A stretch of 64,000 bases of DNA from Cellulomonas sp. JH27-2. Lineage in GTDB: Bacteria; Actinomycetota; Actinomycetes; Actinomycetales; Cellulomonadaceae. Under the pieces are notes generated by a model. The model ran no database searches, had not been told where the DNA came from, and saw nothing but the letters and a program-made list of their open reading frames with translations. The stretch is from assembly GCF_014837175.1 (NCBI RefSeq), contig NZ_JACYFR010000002.1:186001-250000 (forward strand). The letters are read 5' to 3'. Positions within the stretch are counted from its first letter, which is position 1. Every line of letters begins with the position of its first letter. The translations under genes and the position numbers were made by a program. Of this stretch, positions 25,632 through 33,707 are shown piece by piece.

Positions 25632-25933
25632 CAGTGCTCCTCGCCTCTCGTCCGCACGCGAGCCTGGTCGGCATCGGCGCACATCGTCGGCCCGTCCCGT
25701 GCGCGCGGCGTCTGGCCGCGTCGGATCGGGATGGGGTAGTCGACCCATTCTCGGACCCTGCGGGCCAGAAAGTCACTTTGGGTACCGCATACAGGACCGT
25801 GACGTGCATGACACCCGCTCGTGGTGCGCCCGGTGCGCCCTCTTGCCAGGGCCCGTCGTCATGCGGTGGGCTACGGTTGCGAGCACAGGACGGCGGCCAT
25901 CGGGGTCGCCATGACGAAGGGATCGGTCGGGAC
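25632..25933. promoter_or_regulatory. 302-bp divergent intergenic region, aceE / DUF3052
   Basis: This gap should hold the aceE promoter (leftward) and the DUF3052 promoter (rightward). TACGGT at 25872-25877 is a possible rightward -10. A near-palindrome TGGGGTAGTCGACCCA lies at about 25732-25747. I find no convincing -35 boxes and no RNA gene. Confidence 0.35.
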
Positions 25934-26353
25934 GTGGCAGACAGTGCGGACGGCGTCGCCGCGGCGGCAACCCGTCTGGGGGTCAGCGCCGGACAGGTGA
26001 TCCAGGAGCTCGGGTACGACGACGACGTCGACGACGACCTGCGCGCGGCGATCGAGCAGGTCACGACCACCGACCTGGTCGACGAGGACTACGACGACGT
26101 CACCGACGGTGCCGTGATCTGGTTCCGCGAGGACGACGGCGACCTGACCGACTTCCTGGTCGACGCCCTGACCGTCCTCGACGACAACGGACCCATCTGG
26201 GTGTTCACGCCCAAGTCCGGTCGCGACGGGCACGTCTCCCACAGCGACATCGAGGAGGCCGCGACCACGTCCGGCCTGCACGCGATGAGCACGTTCTCGA
26301 TCGCGCCCGACTGGTCGGCGACCCGCCTGGCCACCCGCGGACGCGGCAAGTGA
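25934..26353 (+). CDS. DUF3052 family protein
   Basis: This 139-residue acidic protein matches the actinobacterial DUF3052 family by the segments AAATRLGVSAGQVIQELGYDDD, DGAVIWFREDDGDLTDFLVDALT and GRDGHVSHSDIEEAATTSGL. Function is unknown. It overlaps the peroxiredoxin gene by 4 nt (GTGA). This pairing with an AhpE-like gene beside aceE recurs in related actinobacteria. GTG 25934 gives the length typical of the family, but the ribosome site is weak, so the start is moderately certain. Confidence 0.85.
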   Translation: MADSADGVAAAATRLGVSAGQVIQELGYDDDVDDDLRAAIEQVTTTDLVDEDYDDVTDGAVIWFREDDGDLTDFLVDALTVLDDNGPIWVFTPKSGRDGHVSHSDIEEAATTSGLHAMSTFSIAPDWSATRLATRGRGK

Positions 26354-26805
26354 GCCTCGCGGTCGGCGACGCGGCCCCCGACTTCAGCCTGAACGACACG
26401 CACGGCACGCCGGTCACGCTGGCCGGGCTGCGCGGCGGTCCCGTCGTCGTGGTCTTCGTGCCCTTCGCGTTCTCCGGCACCTGCACCGGCGAGCTGTGCG
26501 AGCTGCGCGACAACATCGCCGACTTCGAGCAGGCAGGCGTCCACGTCCTGGTCATCTCCTGCGACCCGATGCACGCGCTGCGCGCCTGGGCGGAGAAGGA
26601 GGGGTACGGCTTCGACCTGCTCTCCGACTTCTGGCCGCACGGTGAGGTCGCCCGTGCGTACGGCGTGTTCGACGAGGAGCGCGGGTTCGCCGTGCGCGGG
26701 TCGTTCCTGGTCGACGGCGAGGGCGTGCTGCGCTGGAGCGTCGTCAACGGACCGGGACAGGCCCGCCCGCTCGAGGCGTACCGCGAGGCGCTCGCCTCGC
26801 TCTGA
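26350..26805 (+). CDS. AhpE-type one-cysteine peroxiredoxin
   Basis: This 151-residue thioredoxin-fold protein reduces peroxides. Peroxidatic Cys45 lies in PFAFSGTCTGELCEL; Cys50 is nearby and Cys77 (VISCDPMHAL) is another possible partner, but no classic resolving Cys is seen. Length and motif match mycobacterial AhpE more than Bcp. It is coupled to the DUF3052 gene (GTG inside the preceding stop). It is likely fed electrons by mycothiol or mycoredoxin, as known for AhpE; that is inference. Confidence 0.88.
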   Translation: MSLAVGDAAPDFSLNDTHGTPVTLAGLRGGPVVVVFVPFAFSGTCTGELCELRDNIADFEQAGVHVLVISCDPMHALRAWAEKEGYGFDLLSDFWPHGEVARAYGVFDEERGFAVRGSFLVDGEGVLRWSVVNGPGQARPLEAYREALASL

Positions 26806-26813
26806 CGGACCGG

Positions 26814-26819
26814 TAGGCT
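26814..26819 (+). promoter_or_regulatory. -10 element TAGGCT of tRNA-Val / MOSC transcript
   Basis: TAGGCT lies 28 nt before the mature tRNA-Val 5' end, leaving a short leader for RNase P to remove. Confidence 0.55.
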
Positions 26820-26847
26820 GTGCGCCCGTCGCGCAGCGCGTGGCGAG

Positions 26848-26921
26848 GGGCCTGTAGCTCAGCTGGTCAGAGCACCGCGTTTACACCGCGGGGGTCGCCG
26901 GTTCGAACCCGGCCGGGCCCA
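26848..26921 (+). tRNA. tRNA-Val (TAC anticodon)
   Basis: A 74-nt cloverleaf starts GGGCCTG and ends CGGGCCC with discriminator A. The anticodon arm CCGCG-TTTACAC-CGCGG gives TAC. The T-loop reads TTCGAAC. CCA is not encoded. A protein-coding start codon begins two bases after the mature 3' end. Confidence 0.96.
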
Positions 26922-26922
26922 C

Positions 26923-27714
26923 GTGCACGCCGTCGTCAGCCGTCTCACCGTCTATCCGGTCAAGTCCTTCGCGGGCCACGTGGTCGAGGCGTTCGACGTC
27001 GGGGTGGACGGGCCCGTCGGCGACCGACGGTGGATGGTGGTCGACGAGCGCGGCGACACGCTCACGGCCCGCAAGTTCCCGCAGATGCTGGGTGCGCACG
27101 CCGAGCCTGTGGGCGGCGGTCTGCGACTCGTCTCGCCGGCGCTCGGCGCGCTCGACGTCGCTGAGCCGGTCGACGGCCCCGTCGTCGCCGTCACCGCGTC
27201 CCGGCTCGATACCGCCACGGACGCGGGCGACGACGCCGCGGCGTGGTGCTCGGAGCTCGTCGGCCGGCGCGCCCGCCTCGTGTGGCTGGACGACACCGCA
27301 CGACGCGGGATGTCCGAGAAGCACGGCGGAACCTCCGCGGACCCGATCAGCCTGGTCGACACCGCGCCCCTGCACGTGTTCAGCACCGCGTCCCTGCGGG
27401 AGGTGTCGGCGTGGGCTGAGCAGCTTCTCGACGTGCGCCGCTTCCGGCCGAACGTCGTGGTGGACGGCGAACTCGAGCCGTTCGCCGAAGACGGGTGGGA
27501 CCGCTTCTCCCTGGGGCCTGTCGACGTGCGCTTCGCCGAGCACACCGGGCGGTGCGTCATGACGACCGTCGACCCCGACACCTACGCCAAGGGCAAGGAA
27601 CCCCTGCGTGCGCTGGCGCGTCACCGCCGCTGGGACGGGGAGGTGCGGTTCGGCATCCAGGCCGTGCCGCTGAGCGCCGGCCGCGTGTCGGTCGGCGACC
27701 CGGTCACGGGCTGA
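26923..27714 (+). CDS. MOSC domain protein (YcbX-like)
   Basis: The 263-residue protein has the MOSC N-terminal beta-barrel (SRLTVYPVKSFAG, VGDRRWMVVD) and a MOSC sulfur-carrier/molybdenum-cofactor domain with the key Cys in TGRCVMTTVDPDTYAKG. Such proteins handle molybdenum cofactor or reduce N-hydroxylated compounds with an electron donor. GTG 26923 lies 2 nt after the tRNA-Val 3' end with no room for a ribosome site; the conserved first strand requires this start. 3'-end cleavage of the tRNA would create a leaderless mRNA. Confidence 0.9.
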   Translation: MHAVVSRLTVYPVKSFAGHVVEAFDVGVDGPVGDRRWMVVDERGDTLTARKFPQMLGAHAEPVGGGLRLVSPALGALDVAEPVDGPVVAVTASRLDTATDAGDDAAAWCSELVGRRARLVWLDDTARRGMSEKHGGTSADPISLVDTAPLHVFSTASLREVSAWAEQLLDVRRFRPNVVVDGELEPFAEDGWDRFSLGPVDVRFAEHTGRCVMTTVDPDTYAKGKEPLRALARHRRWDGEVRFGIQAVPLSAGRVSVGDPVTG

Positions 27715-27743
27715 CCAGGGCGCCGTGTCGTCGCGGACGGCGG

Positions 27744-27749
27744 TAACGT
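27744..27749 (+). promoter_or_regulatory. -10 element TAACGT, leaderless Nif3 gene
   Basis: TAACGT ends 7 nt before the GTG at 27757. Confidence 0.55.
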
Positions 27750-27756
27750 CGCCGTC

Positions 27757-28632
27757 GTGAGCACTGCTTCGGTCGCCGATGTCGTCCGTGTCCTCGAGCA
27801 CCGCTACCCGCCCGCGACGGCGGAGGACTGGGACGCGGTCGGCCTGGTGGCCGGCGATCCCGCGGCGCCCGTCAGCCGCGTCCTGTTCGCGGTCGATCCG
27901 GTCGCGGCTGTGCTCGACGAGGCCGTCGAGTGGGGGGCGGACCTGGTCGTCACGCACCATCCGCTCCTGCTGCGTGGCATCCACTCGGTCGCGGCGACGA
28001 CCTTCAAGGGGGCGCTCCTGCACAGGCTCATCCGGTCCGGCGTCGCGCTGTACGCCGCGCACACCAACGCGGACGCGGCGGTCGGCGGCGTCGCCGATGC
28101 GCTCGCGGCGGCCGTCGGGCTCGTCGATACCGTCCCCCTGGTGGCAGGGGACGACGAGGCGACCGGCATCGGCCGCGTCGGGACGCTGGCCTCGCCGACG
28201 ACGTTGCGGGCGTTCGCCCAGCGCGTCGCCGACGCGGTGCCGGCCACCGCGCAGGGAGTCCGGTTCGCCGGCGACCCCGACGGCCGGGTGGGACGTGTCG
28301 CCGTCGTCGGCGGGTCGGGGGACTCGCTGTTCGACGCCGTCCGTGCCGCCGGCGTCGACGCGTACGTGACGGCGGACCTGCGCCACCACCCCGCCTCCGA
28401 GCTGCGGGAGCGGGCCGAGTTCGAGGCAGGTCTCGGGGGCGATGCCGCCGCCACGCCCTACCTCGTCGACCTGGCGCACTTCGCCTCGGAGTGGCCGTGG
28501 CTCGCGTACGCCGCCCGCGACCTCGAGGCGGACCTCGCCGCGCGGGGCACTACGGTAGAGACCCGCGTCAGCACCCTGCGCACCGACCCCTGGACCGGGC
28601 GGCTCACCGCCCAGCCGGAAGGACCCTCGTGA
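27757..28632 (+). CDS. Nif3-like dinuclear metal centre protein
   Basis: This 291-residue protein carries the Nif3/GTP-cyclohydrolase-I-type-2 metal ligands: THHPLLLRGI and HTNAD in the N-terminal half, and DLAHFASEWP near the C-terminus. It starts with the typical EDWDAVGLVAGDP. The family is nearly universal but its substrate is unsettled. It overlaps the next gene by 4 nt, forming a Nif3 / zinc-ribbon / phosphatase operon that is conserved across actinobacteria (Rv2230c-Rv2229c-Rv2228c order in Mycobacterium). Confidence 0.91.
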   Translation: MSTASVADVVRVLEHRYPPATAEDWDAVGLVAGDPAAPVSRVLFAVDPVAAVLDEAVEWGADLVVTHHPLLLRGIHSVAATTFKGALLHRLIRSGVALYAAHTNADAAVGGVADALAAAVGLVDTVPLVAGDDEATGIGRVGTLASPTTLRAFAQRVADAVPATAQGVRFAGDPDGRVGRVAVVGGSGDSLFDAVRAAGVDAYVTADLRHHPASELRERAEFEAGLGGDAAATPYLVDLAHFASEWPWLAYAARDLEADLAARGTTVETRVSTLRTDPWTGRLTAQPEGPS

Positions 28633-29366
28633 CCACTGCCCCCGCAGCCGACCAGCGACGTCTCCTCGACGTCCAGGCCCTCGACACCCGCCTCGACCAG
28701 CTCGCGCACAAGCGTCGCACGCTGCCGGAGCTGGCTCGTCTGGCCGAGCTCGACGGCCAGCTCGAGGACCTGCACACCTCGCTCGTCACGTCGCGGACGG
28801 CGGTCAGCGACCTTCGTCGCGAGGTCACCAAGGCCGAGACCGACGTCGAGCAGGTCCGCAACCGCGCGGCGCGCGACCAGCAGCGGCTCGACTCCGGCCA
28901 GGGCAGCGCCAAGGACCTGCAGGCGATCCAGCACGAGCTGGAGTCGCTGGCCCGTCGTCAGGGCGACCTCGAGGAGGTCGAGCTCGAGGTCATGGAGCGC
29001 CTGGAGGCGCACGAGACCGCGCTCGCCGAGGTCACGTCGGCGCACGACGCCCTGCGAGCGCAGCGCACCGAGGTCGAGAACGCGCGGGACGAGGCCTTCG
29101 CGGAGGTCGACCGGGAGATCGCTCGGCTCGGCGGTGAGCGTGCCAAGGCCGCCGACGGACTCGACTCCGGTCTCGTCACGCTCTACGAGCGTCTGCGCGG
29201 CCAGCTCGGCGGGTCTGGTGCCGCGGCACTGCGAGGGCGGCGCTGCGAGGGGTGCCGGCTCGAGCTCAACCCGCTGGACCTGGACGCGATCAAGAAGCAG
29301 TCCGACGACCAGGTGGTGCGCTGCGAGGAGTGCGGCCGGATCCTGGTGCGCCTGCCCGAGGCCTGA
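28629..29366 (+). CDS. Coiled-coil protein with C4 zinc ribbon
   Basis: The 245-residue protein is mostly an antiparallel coiled coil (residues about 10-175; LEDLHTSLVTSRTAVSDLRREV, KDLQAIQHELESLARRQ), then a C-terminal zinc ribbon with two Cys pairs (CEGC and CEEC). This is the CT398/FlgZ-like hairpin architecture; function is unknown, though nucleic-acid or secretion roles have been proposed for relatives. It is coupled by GTGA overlap to the Nif3 gene and precedes the phosphatase. Confidence 0.9.
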   Translation: MTTAPAADQRRLLDVQALDTRLDQLAHKRRTLPELARLAELDGQLEDLHTSLVTSRTAVSDLRREVTKAETDVEQVRNRAARDQQRLDSGQGSAKDLQAIQHELESLARRQGDLEEVELEVMERLEAHETALAEVTSAHDALRAQRTEVENARDEAFAEVDREIARLGGERAKAADGLDSGLVTLYERLRGQLGGSGAAALRGRRCEGCRLELNPLDLDAIKKQSDDQVVRCEECGRILVRLPEA

Positions 29367-29405
29367 CCGCTGGCGCCGGGCGCGCTGGGCGGCCAGGGTG
29401 GAGGC

Positions 29406-30146
29406 GTGAGCGACCACCAGCCCGTCCCCGCGTCCGACCCCGGTTCGGGGCGGGCACCCAAGCCGTTGGGCTCGGGCGTCCGGTTCGACGACGAGCAGCC
29501 CGTGACCGTCGTCCTGGTCCGGCACGGGCAGACGACGATGACCGTCGCGCGCGGCTACTCGGGCTCGGGTGAGCCCGGTCCGCCGCTCGACGAGCACGGG
29601 CGCGACCAGGCGCGAGCGGCCGCGGTGCTCGTCGACCGCGTGGGCCGGGACCTGTGGGGCGACATCCACTACCCGAGCCAGATCATCGCGTCGCCGATGG
29701 TGCGGACGCAGGAGACGGCCGGGATCGTGGCCGAGCGGCTGGGGCTGCCGGTGCAGGTGGACGCCACGTTCCAGGAGGCCGACTTCGGCGAGTGGCAGGG
29801 GCTGACTGCGGAGCAGATCGAGGAGCGCTGGCCGGGGCAGCTCGCGCCGTGGCACACGCGCGGCGACCTGGTGCCGCCCGGGGGCGAGTCGATCGCGCAG
29901 GTCGGCGACCGGGTGCGGCGGGGCCTGGACGGGCTGATCGAGGCGGGGACCGACCGGACGGTCGTCGTGGTCAGCCATGCCGTGGCCATCCGGGCAGTCC
30001 TGGGCGTCGCGATGGGCGCACAGCCGTCGTCGTGGAGCCAGCTCCGCGTCGCGCCCGCCTCCCTCAGCATCGTGCGGCTGTTCCCGGACAAGCGGCATGA
30101 GATCGCGGTCGTCGGCGTGCCCAGCGAGGGCTGGGGCGCCGTCTGA
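29406..30146 (+). CDS. Histidine phosphatase family protein lacking the usual RNase H domain
   Basis: The 246-residue protein is a phosphoglycerate-mutase-fold phosphatase. Catalytic His40 lies in VLVRHGQTT, the acid in FQEADFGEWQGL, and the second His in VVVSHAVAIR. In mycobacteria and Streptomyces the gene at this operon position encodes RNase HI fused to this phosphatase; here only a 30-residue Pro/Ser-rich leader precedes the phosphatase. The reading frame is otherwise intact and a GGTGGAGG ribosome site precedes GTG 29406, so the short form is probably genuine. The substrate may be an alpha-ribazole phosphate or a phosphosugar; it is unresolved. Confidence 0.88.
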   Translation: MSDHQPVPASDPGSGRAPKPLGSGVRFDDEQPVTVVLVRHGQTTMTVARGYSGSGEPGPPLDEHGRDQARAAAVLVDRVGRDLWGDIHYPSQIIASPMVRTQETAGIVAERLGLPVQVDATFQEADFGEWQGLTAEQIEERWPGQLAPWHTRGDLVPPGGESIAQVGDRVRRGLDGLIEAGTDRTVVVVSHAVAIRAVLGVAMGAQPSSWSQLRVAPASLSIVRLFPDKRHEIAVVGVPSEGWGAV

Positions 30147-30150
30147 CGCG

Positions 30151-31320
30151 TCAGAGGGCCAGCGCCGCCACGGCCGCGACGACCGTCAGCGGGGCGAGCA
30201 CCAGACCCTGCACCACGATGCTGCGCGCGTTGACGGGCAGCATGACCGACCGGCATCGCTGCCACCACAGGATCGTGGCGAGCGACCCCCACGGCGTGAT
30301 CAGCGGCCCGACGCCCGTGCCGATCAGCAGCGCGCCGACGCGCAGCGGGTCCGGGCCGGCGGCGGGCTCCATCGCGAGGTAGGCGGGCAGGTTGTTCACG
30401 GCGTTCGACGTCCCGGCACCGACCCCCGCGAGCCGGAGCAGGTCGGCGAAGCCGTTCCCGGAGCCGGCGACGTCGGCCAGGACGTCGCCGAGCCCGTGCG
30501 CGTGGGCCGTGGCGACCGCCGCGAACAGGCCGGCGACCACGAGCAGCGTGCGCCAGGGCACCAGATCGGCGGCGGGGACGGGGAACGCGCGTCGGCGCAG
30601 CCAGGTCGCGGCGGTCAGCACGACGGCGGCGACGACGGCCGCCGGTGCCGGCGGGGCGCCGACGACGAAGGCCACGGCCATCGCGGCGACCGTCACCCCG
30701 GTCAGGACCAGCAGACCGCGGTCCTTCGGCAGCCGCACCGGCGGCGGCTCGTAGGTGCCGGCGACGGCCGCGCGGTCGCGCACGGCGAGCACGACGACGG
30801 TGACGACGATCGACGCCAGCGCGGGTGCCCACATCAGGGCCAGGTAGTTCACGTGCTGCGCGCGCAGGGTGTGATCGGCCAGCAGGTTGGTGAGGTTGGA
30901 GACCGGCAGGACGAGCGACGCGGTGTTGGCCAGGGCCAGGACCAGCAGCGCCCACGGCAGGGGATGACTCTTGGTCTGCCGGGCGAGCGCGATGACGACC
31001 GGGGTGAGCAGCACGGCCGTCGTGTCCAACGACAGGACCGCCGTGCTGAGCGTGGCGAGCGCGACGACGAGCAACCACAGCACCGGTCGTCGGCCGCGAG
31101 CCGCGCGTGCGGCGAACCGCGCACCCGCGTCGAACAGGCCCGCGCCCGCACACATCTCAGCCGTCACGGTCAGCGCCGCGACGAACACCAGCACCGGTAC
31201 GGTCCGGGTGGCCAGCTCACGGGCGTCGTCGGCCGGCAGCAGCCCCGTGACCACCACGACCGCCGTGACGACGACGGCGAGCGCCCACCACGGCACGCGC
31301 ACTCGTCGGGCGACGGCCAC
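30151..31320 (-). CDS. SLC13/ArsB-superfamily anion or ion permease
   Basis: The 389-residue protein has about 10-11 membrane helices in two related halves. Landmarks are SLDTTAVLLTPVVIALAR and ALANTASLVLPVSNLTNLL in the first half and VNNLPAYLAMEP ... GVGPLITPWGSLATILWW in the second, typical of the ion transporter (IT) superfamily that includes ArsB and SLC13 carriers. No ars regulator or ATPase is nearby, so arsenite is not assured. It begins 8 nt after the yaaA stop and probably shares its transcript; TAGGGA 5 nt before the GTG may also allow its own. Confidence 0.85.
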   Translation of the reverse strand: MAVARRVRVPWWALAVVVTAVVVVTGLLPADDARELATRTVPVLVFVAALTVTAEMCAGAGLFDAGARFAARAARGRRPVLWLLVVALATLSTAVLSLDTTAVLLTPVVIALARQTKSHPLPWALLVLALANTASLVLPVSNLTNLLADHTLRAQHVNYLALMWAPALASIVVTVVVLAVRDRAAVAGTYEPPPVRLPKDRGLLVLTGVTVAAMAVAFVVGAPPAPAAVVAAVVLTAATWLRRRAFPVPAADLVPWRTLLVVAGLFAAVATAHAHGLGDVLADVAGSGNGFADLLRLAGVGAGTSNAVNNLPAYLAMEPAAGPDPLRVGALLIGTGVGPLITPWGSLATILWWQRCRSVMLPVNARSIVVQGLVLAPLTVVAAVAALAL

Positions 31321-31328
31321 GGCAGTCC

Positions 31329-32108
31329 CTACGCGACCACGAGCGTCAGGACGCGTGCACCGCGTGCGCGGGCGGGCGTCAGCTCGACGTCGAGCAGCTC
31401 GCCGCCGACCAGCTCCCGTGCGACCCGCGCCAGGTGCTCGGCGTCCTTCGGGGCGTGGCCCCGGCGCGTCAGCAGGTGGCGCGTCAGGACACCGCGGGCG
31501 TGCTTGGCGTTGTGCGAGACGACCGATCGCGTCCCGTCGAGCTCGCGCTCCACGCGCACGGTGACCCAGTCCGCCGTCCGCGGGGGAGTCCACGCGGCGA
31601 GGTAGGCGGCCGAGCGGCAGTCGACGACGAGGGCGCCAACGGCCGGCGGGTCGAGCACCTCGCTCAGCGGCGCGCGCCACGCGGGTGCGAGCGGGCCGAT
31701 GCCGGGCAGGTCGGTGCCCATCGACAGCCGGTATGCAGGGACGACGTCCTCGGGCGTGACGACGCCCCACAGCGCGGACACGATGCGGACGGACTCGGCG
31801 GCGCGGGCGCGTCCGGTCGGTGTGAGGTGGTCGAGCCCCGCCGCCGCGTAGAGCACGCCGCTGTAGACCTTCTTCGCCGGTGCCGCGGGCTGGGCCAGGA
31901 CGCTGGCGTTGCGGGCCACCTCGTCGGCCAGCGACGCCCCGACGCCGAGCACGTCGAGCGCGTCGTCCCGCGCACTGACCTCCGCCAGCGCCTCGGCGAC
32001 CTTGCGTCGCACGGGCGACAGCGGGGGAGACGACAGGGCGTCCAGATCGACGGGCATGCCGCGACGCGCGGCGGTCTTGCCCTCGGAGGGCGGCAGCATG
32101 ACGAGCAC
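31329..32108 (-). CDS. yaaA: Peroxide stress protein YaaA (DUF328)
   Basis: The 259-residue protein begins LVMLPPSEGKTAA and contains KKVYSGVLYAAAGLDHL and VSHNAKHARGVLTRHLL, the conserved DUF328 segments. E. coli YaaA limits intracellular iron damage during peroxide stress. GTG 32108 was chosen over the ATG three codons later because TACAGT ends 6 nt upstream and no ribosome site exists. The membrane permease follows immediately. Confidence 0.9.
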   Translation of the reverse strand: MLVMLPPSEGKTAARRGMPVDLDALSSPPLSPVRRKVAEALAEVSARDDALDVLGVGASLADEVARNASVLAQPAAPAKKVYSGVLYAAAGLDHLTPTGRARAAESVRIVSALWGVVTPEDVVPAYRLSMGTDLPGIGPLAPAWRAPLSEVLDPPAVGALVVDCRSAAYLAAWTPPRTADWVTVRVERELDGTRSVVSHNAKHARGVLTRHLLTRRGHAPKDAEHLARVARELVGGELLDVELTPARARGARVLTLVVA

Positions 32109-32114
32109 GACCGA

Positions 32115-32120
32115 ACTGTA
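32115..32120 (-). promoter_or_regulatory. -10 element TACAGT, leaderless yaaA
   Basis: TACAGT on the minus strand ends 6 nt before the GTG at 32108. Confidence 0.6.
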
Positions 32121-32177
32121 GGCCGCCGACCGTCCCACCACGATGCGGGACGGCTGTGGTGTCCGTCCCCTCGGGCG

Positions 32178-32447
32178 CTAGTGGTCCGACGTTCGCCCAC
32201 GCTGGGTGACCAGCTCGCGAGCCTCCGGCTGGATGTGCTCCTCGTCGAGGTACCCGCGCTCGCGTGCGACGGCCACGGCCGACTCGCGGTCTGTCACGCC
32301 CAGCTTGCGGTAGATCGACTGCACCTGCGTCTTGACGGTGTTGCGACTGACGTAGAGGGATGCGCCGATCTGGGACAGGGTGATCGGCAGGGCCAGGTGG
32401 GCGAGGATCACGCGCTCTCGCCGCGAGAGGTAGATGGAAGAGGTCAT
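32178..32447 (-). CDS. Stand-alone LuxR/GerE-type HTH protein
   Basis: This 89-residue protein is essentially only a LuxR-type DNA-binding domain: LSRRERVILAHLALPITLSQIGASLYVSRNTVKTQVQSIYRKLG occupies most of it (quoted in two parts across the HTH). It has no receiver, sensor or ATPase domain. The tail EEHIQPEARELVTQ is acidic. The ATG at 32447 is preceded by AAGGGG. Streptomyces WhiB-era developmental regulators and stress regulators include similar short proteins, but I cannot name an ortholog. It is divergent from rnpB. Confidence 0.85.
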   Translation of the reverse strand: MTSSIYLSRRERVILAHLALPITLSQIGASLYVSRNTVKTQVQSIYRKLGVTDRESAVAVARERGYLDEEHIQPEARELVTQRGRTSDH

Positions 32448-32504
32448 GCCCCTTGTTCGGAGCGGTCCGGTGTCCGGATGGGAAGCGGGGTGAAGAAGTA
32501 CGGC

Positions 32505-32510
32505 TAGGCT
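32505..32510 (+). promoter_or_regulatory. -10 element TAGGCT of rnpB
   Basis: TAGGCT ends 9 nt before the first base of the RNase P RNA terminal stem. Confidence 0.6.
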
Positions 32511-32519
32511 TGCTCGCGC

Positions 32520-32900
32520 GGATGAGTCAGTCAGGCGGCCGCGTCGGACCTTCGGGTCCGCCGAGGAACGTCCGGGCTCCGTAGGGCAGGGTGGTGGGTA
32601 ACGCCCACCCGGGGTGACCCGCGGGACAGTGCCACAGAGAACAGACCGCCGTCGTGGTTCGCCACGGCGGTAAGGGTGAAACGGTGGTGTAAGAGACCAC
32701 CAGCGTGCCGGGTGACCGGTGCGGCTAGGTAAACCCCACCCGGAGCAAGGCCAGACAGGGAGCGTTCGAGGGCTGCCCGCCCGAGCTCCCGGGTAGGCCG
32801 CTGGAGGCGTGCGGCAACGTACGTCGTAGATGGATGGCCGTCACCCGTGCGGGGGCAACCGCGCACGGGGACAGAACCCGGCGTACCGACTGACTCATCC
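32520..32900 (+). ncRNA. rnpB: RNase P RNA, bacterial class A
   Basis: The 5' end GGATGAGTCAGTC pairs with GACTGACTCATCC at 32888-32900 as the terminal helix. Conserved class A core blocks are present: GAGGAACGTCCGGGCTCC (about 32562-32579), GGGTGAAACGGTG, GGTAAACCCCACC, and ACAGAACCCGGCGTAC near the 3' end. The gene removes 5' leaders from tRNA precursors such as the three tRNAs in this window. It has its own promoter element. Confidence 0.97.
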
Positions 32901-32911
32901 GCCCCGCAGGG

Positions 32912-33115
32912 CTACTCGTCGTCCTGGGTGCGGAGCTCGTCGGCGACCTGGTGCTCGACGAGCACAGGGACGAAGTCGCGCACCGCGGCCTCGTCGAACT
33001 GGTCGCGGTGGGTCTCGACCGCCTCGGCCACCTTGTCGCGCTCGACGCCCGGGAACTTGTCGGCGATGCGGTCGACCACCTCGTCGATGGCCTTGTCCTC
33101 GTCTTCGATCGGCAT
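32912..33115 (-). CDS. Small three-helix-bundle protein
   Basis: The 67-residue acidic protein (DEDKAIDEVVDRIADKFPG, DKVAEAVETHRDQFDEA, VRDFVPVLVEHQVADEL) predicts three amphipathic helices and resembles the three-helix bundle domain family (DUF3562) found beside diverse actinobacterial genes. No enzyme motif. Its stop is 11 nt from the rnpB 3' end, with which it converges. Function unknown. Confidence 0.75.
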   Translation of the reverse strand: MPIEDEDKAIDEVVDRIADKFPGVERDKVAEAVETHRDQFDEAAVRDFVPVLVEHQVADELRTQDDE

Positions 33116-33159
33116 GCGACGAGCGTTGCCGACGTCAGCGACGTCGGCAACCGGAGAGA

Positions 33160-33549
33160 TCAGGCCTCGTCCGCGGCCACCTGAGCGGGCGTGCGCTTGA
33201 GGAGGCAGAACTCGTTGCCCTCGGGGTCGGCCAGCACGTGCCAGGCGACGTCGCCCTGCCCGACGTCCACACGCGTGGCGCCCAGGTCGAGCAGCCGTGC
33301 CAGCTCGGTGTCCTGGTCGGTGTCGTTGGCCGGCCGGAAGTCGACGTGCAGGCGGTTCTTGACCGTCTTGACCTCGGGGACCTTGAGGAAGATCCACTCG
33401 TCCGAGCGATCGGCCGGGACGATGCTCACCTCGTCGTCCTCAGGAGTCGGGTCGTACGCCAGGTCCCACTCGAGGACCCGGGCCCACCACTGCGCCAGCG
33501 CGTACGGATCGGCGCAGTCGACGGCGAGCTGGGAGATGACGAGAGACAT
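33160..33549 (-). CDS. VOC (glyoxalase/bleomycin resistance) family protein
   Basis: The 129-residue protein has one vicinal-oxygen-chelate unit pair: AVDCADPYALAQWWARVLEWDLAYD at the N-terminus, KNRLHVDFRPAND in the middle and WHVLADPEGNEFCLLKR at the C-terminus. His and Glu ligands are plausible in these strands. This is the short actinobacterial glyoxalase-like subfamily with unknown substrate. ATG 33549 follows a weak GGAAGG site. Confidence 0.9.
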   Translation of the reverse strand: MSLVISQLAVDCADPYALAQWWARVLEWDLAYDPTPEDDEVSIVPADRSDEWIFLKVPEVKTVKNRLHVDFRPANDTDQDTELARLLDLGATRVDVGQGDVAWHVLADPEGNEFCLLKRTPAQVAADEA

Positions 33550-33707
33550 GGTGGCGGCCTTCCGGTCGGGCGACGGTTGCTCGCCCATCGTGGCACCACC
33601 CGCCGACACGCTCCCGGTGCTCAGTCGTGTCGCCGCTCGCCCTCGCGGCACGAACTCGACATGCTGGACCGGACGACGACGGTCGACCGTGACCAGGAGG
33701 TCCGCAG

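Noticed and set aside
22929-25739. 936-codon open frame antisense to aceE
   Set aside because: Mirror artefact of aceE codon bias; the translation has no recognisable domain and no ribosome site.
26848-26950. tRNA-Val as an integration site with a downstream island
   Set aside because: No integrase and no repeated tRNA 3' end were found, and the next genes are syntenic core genes.
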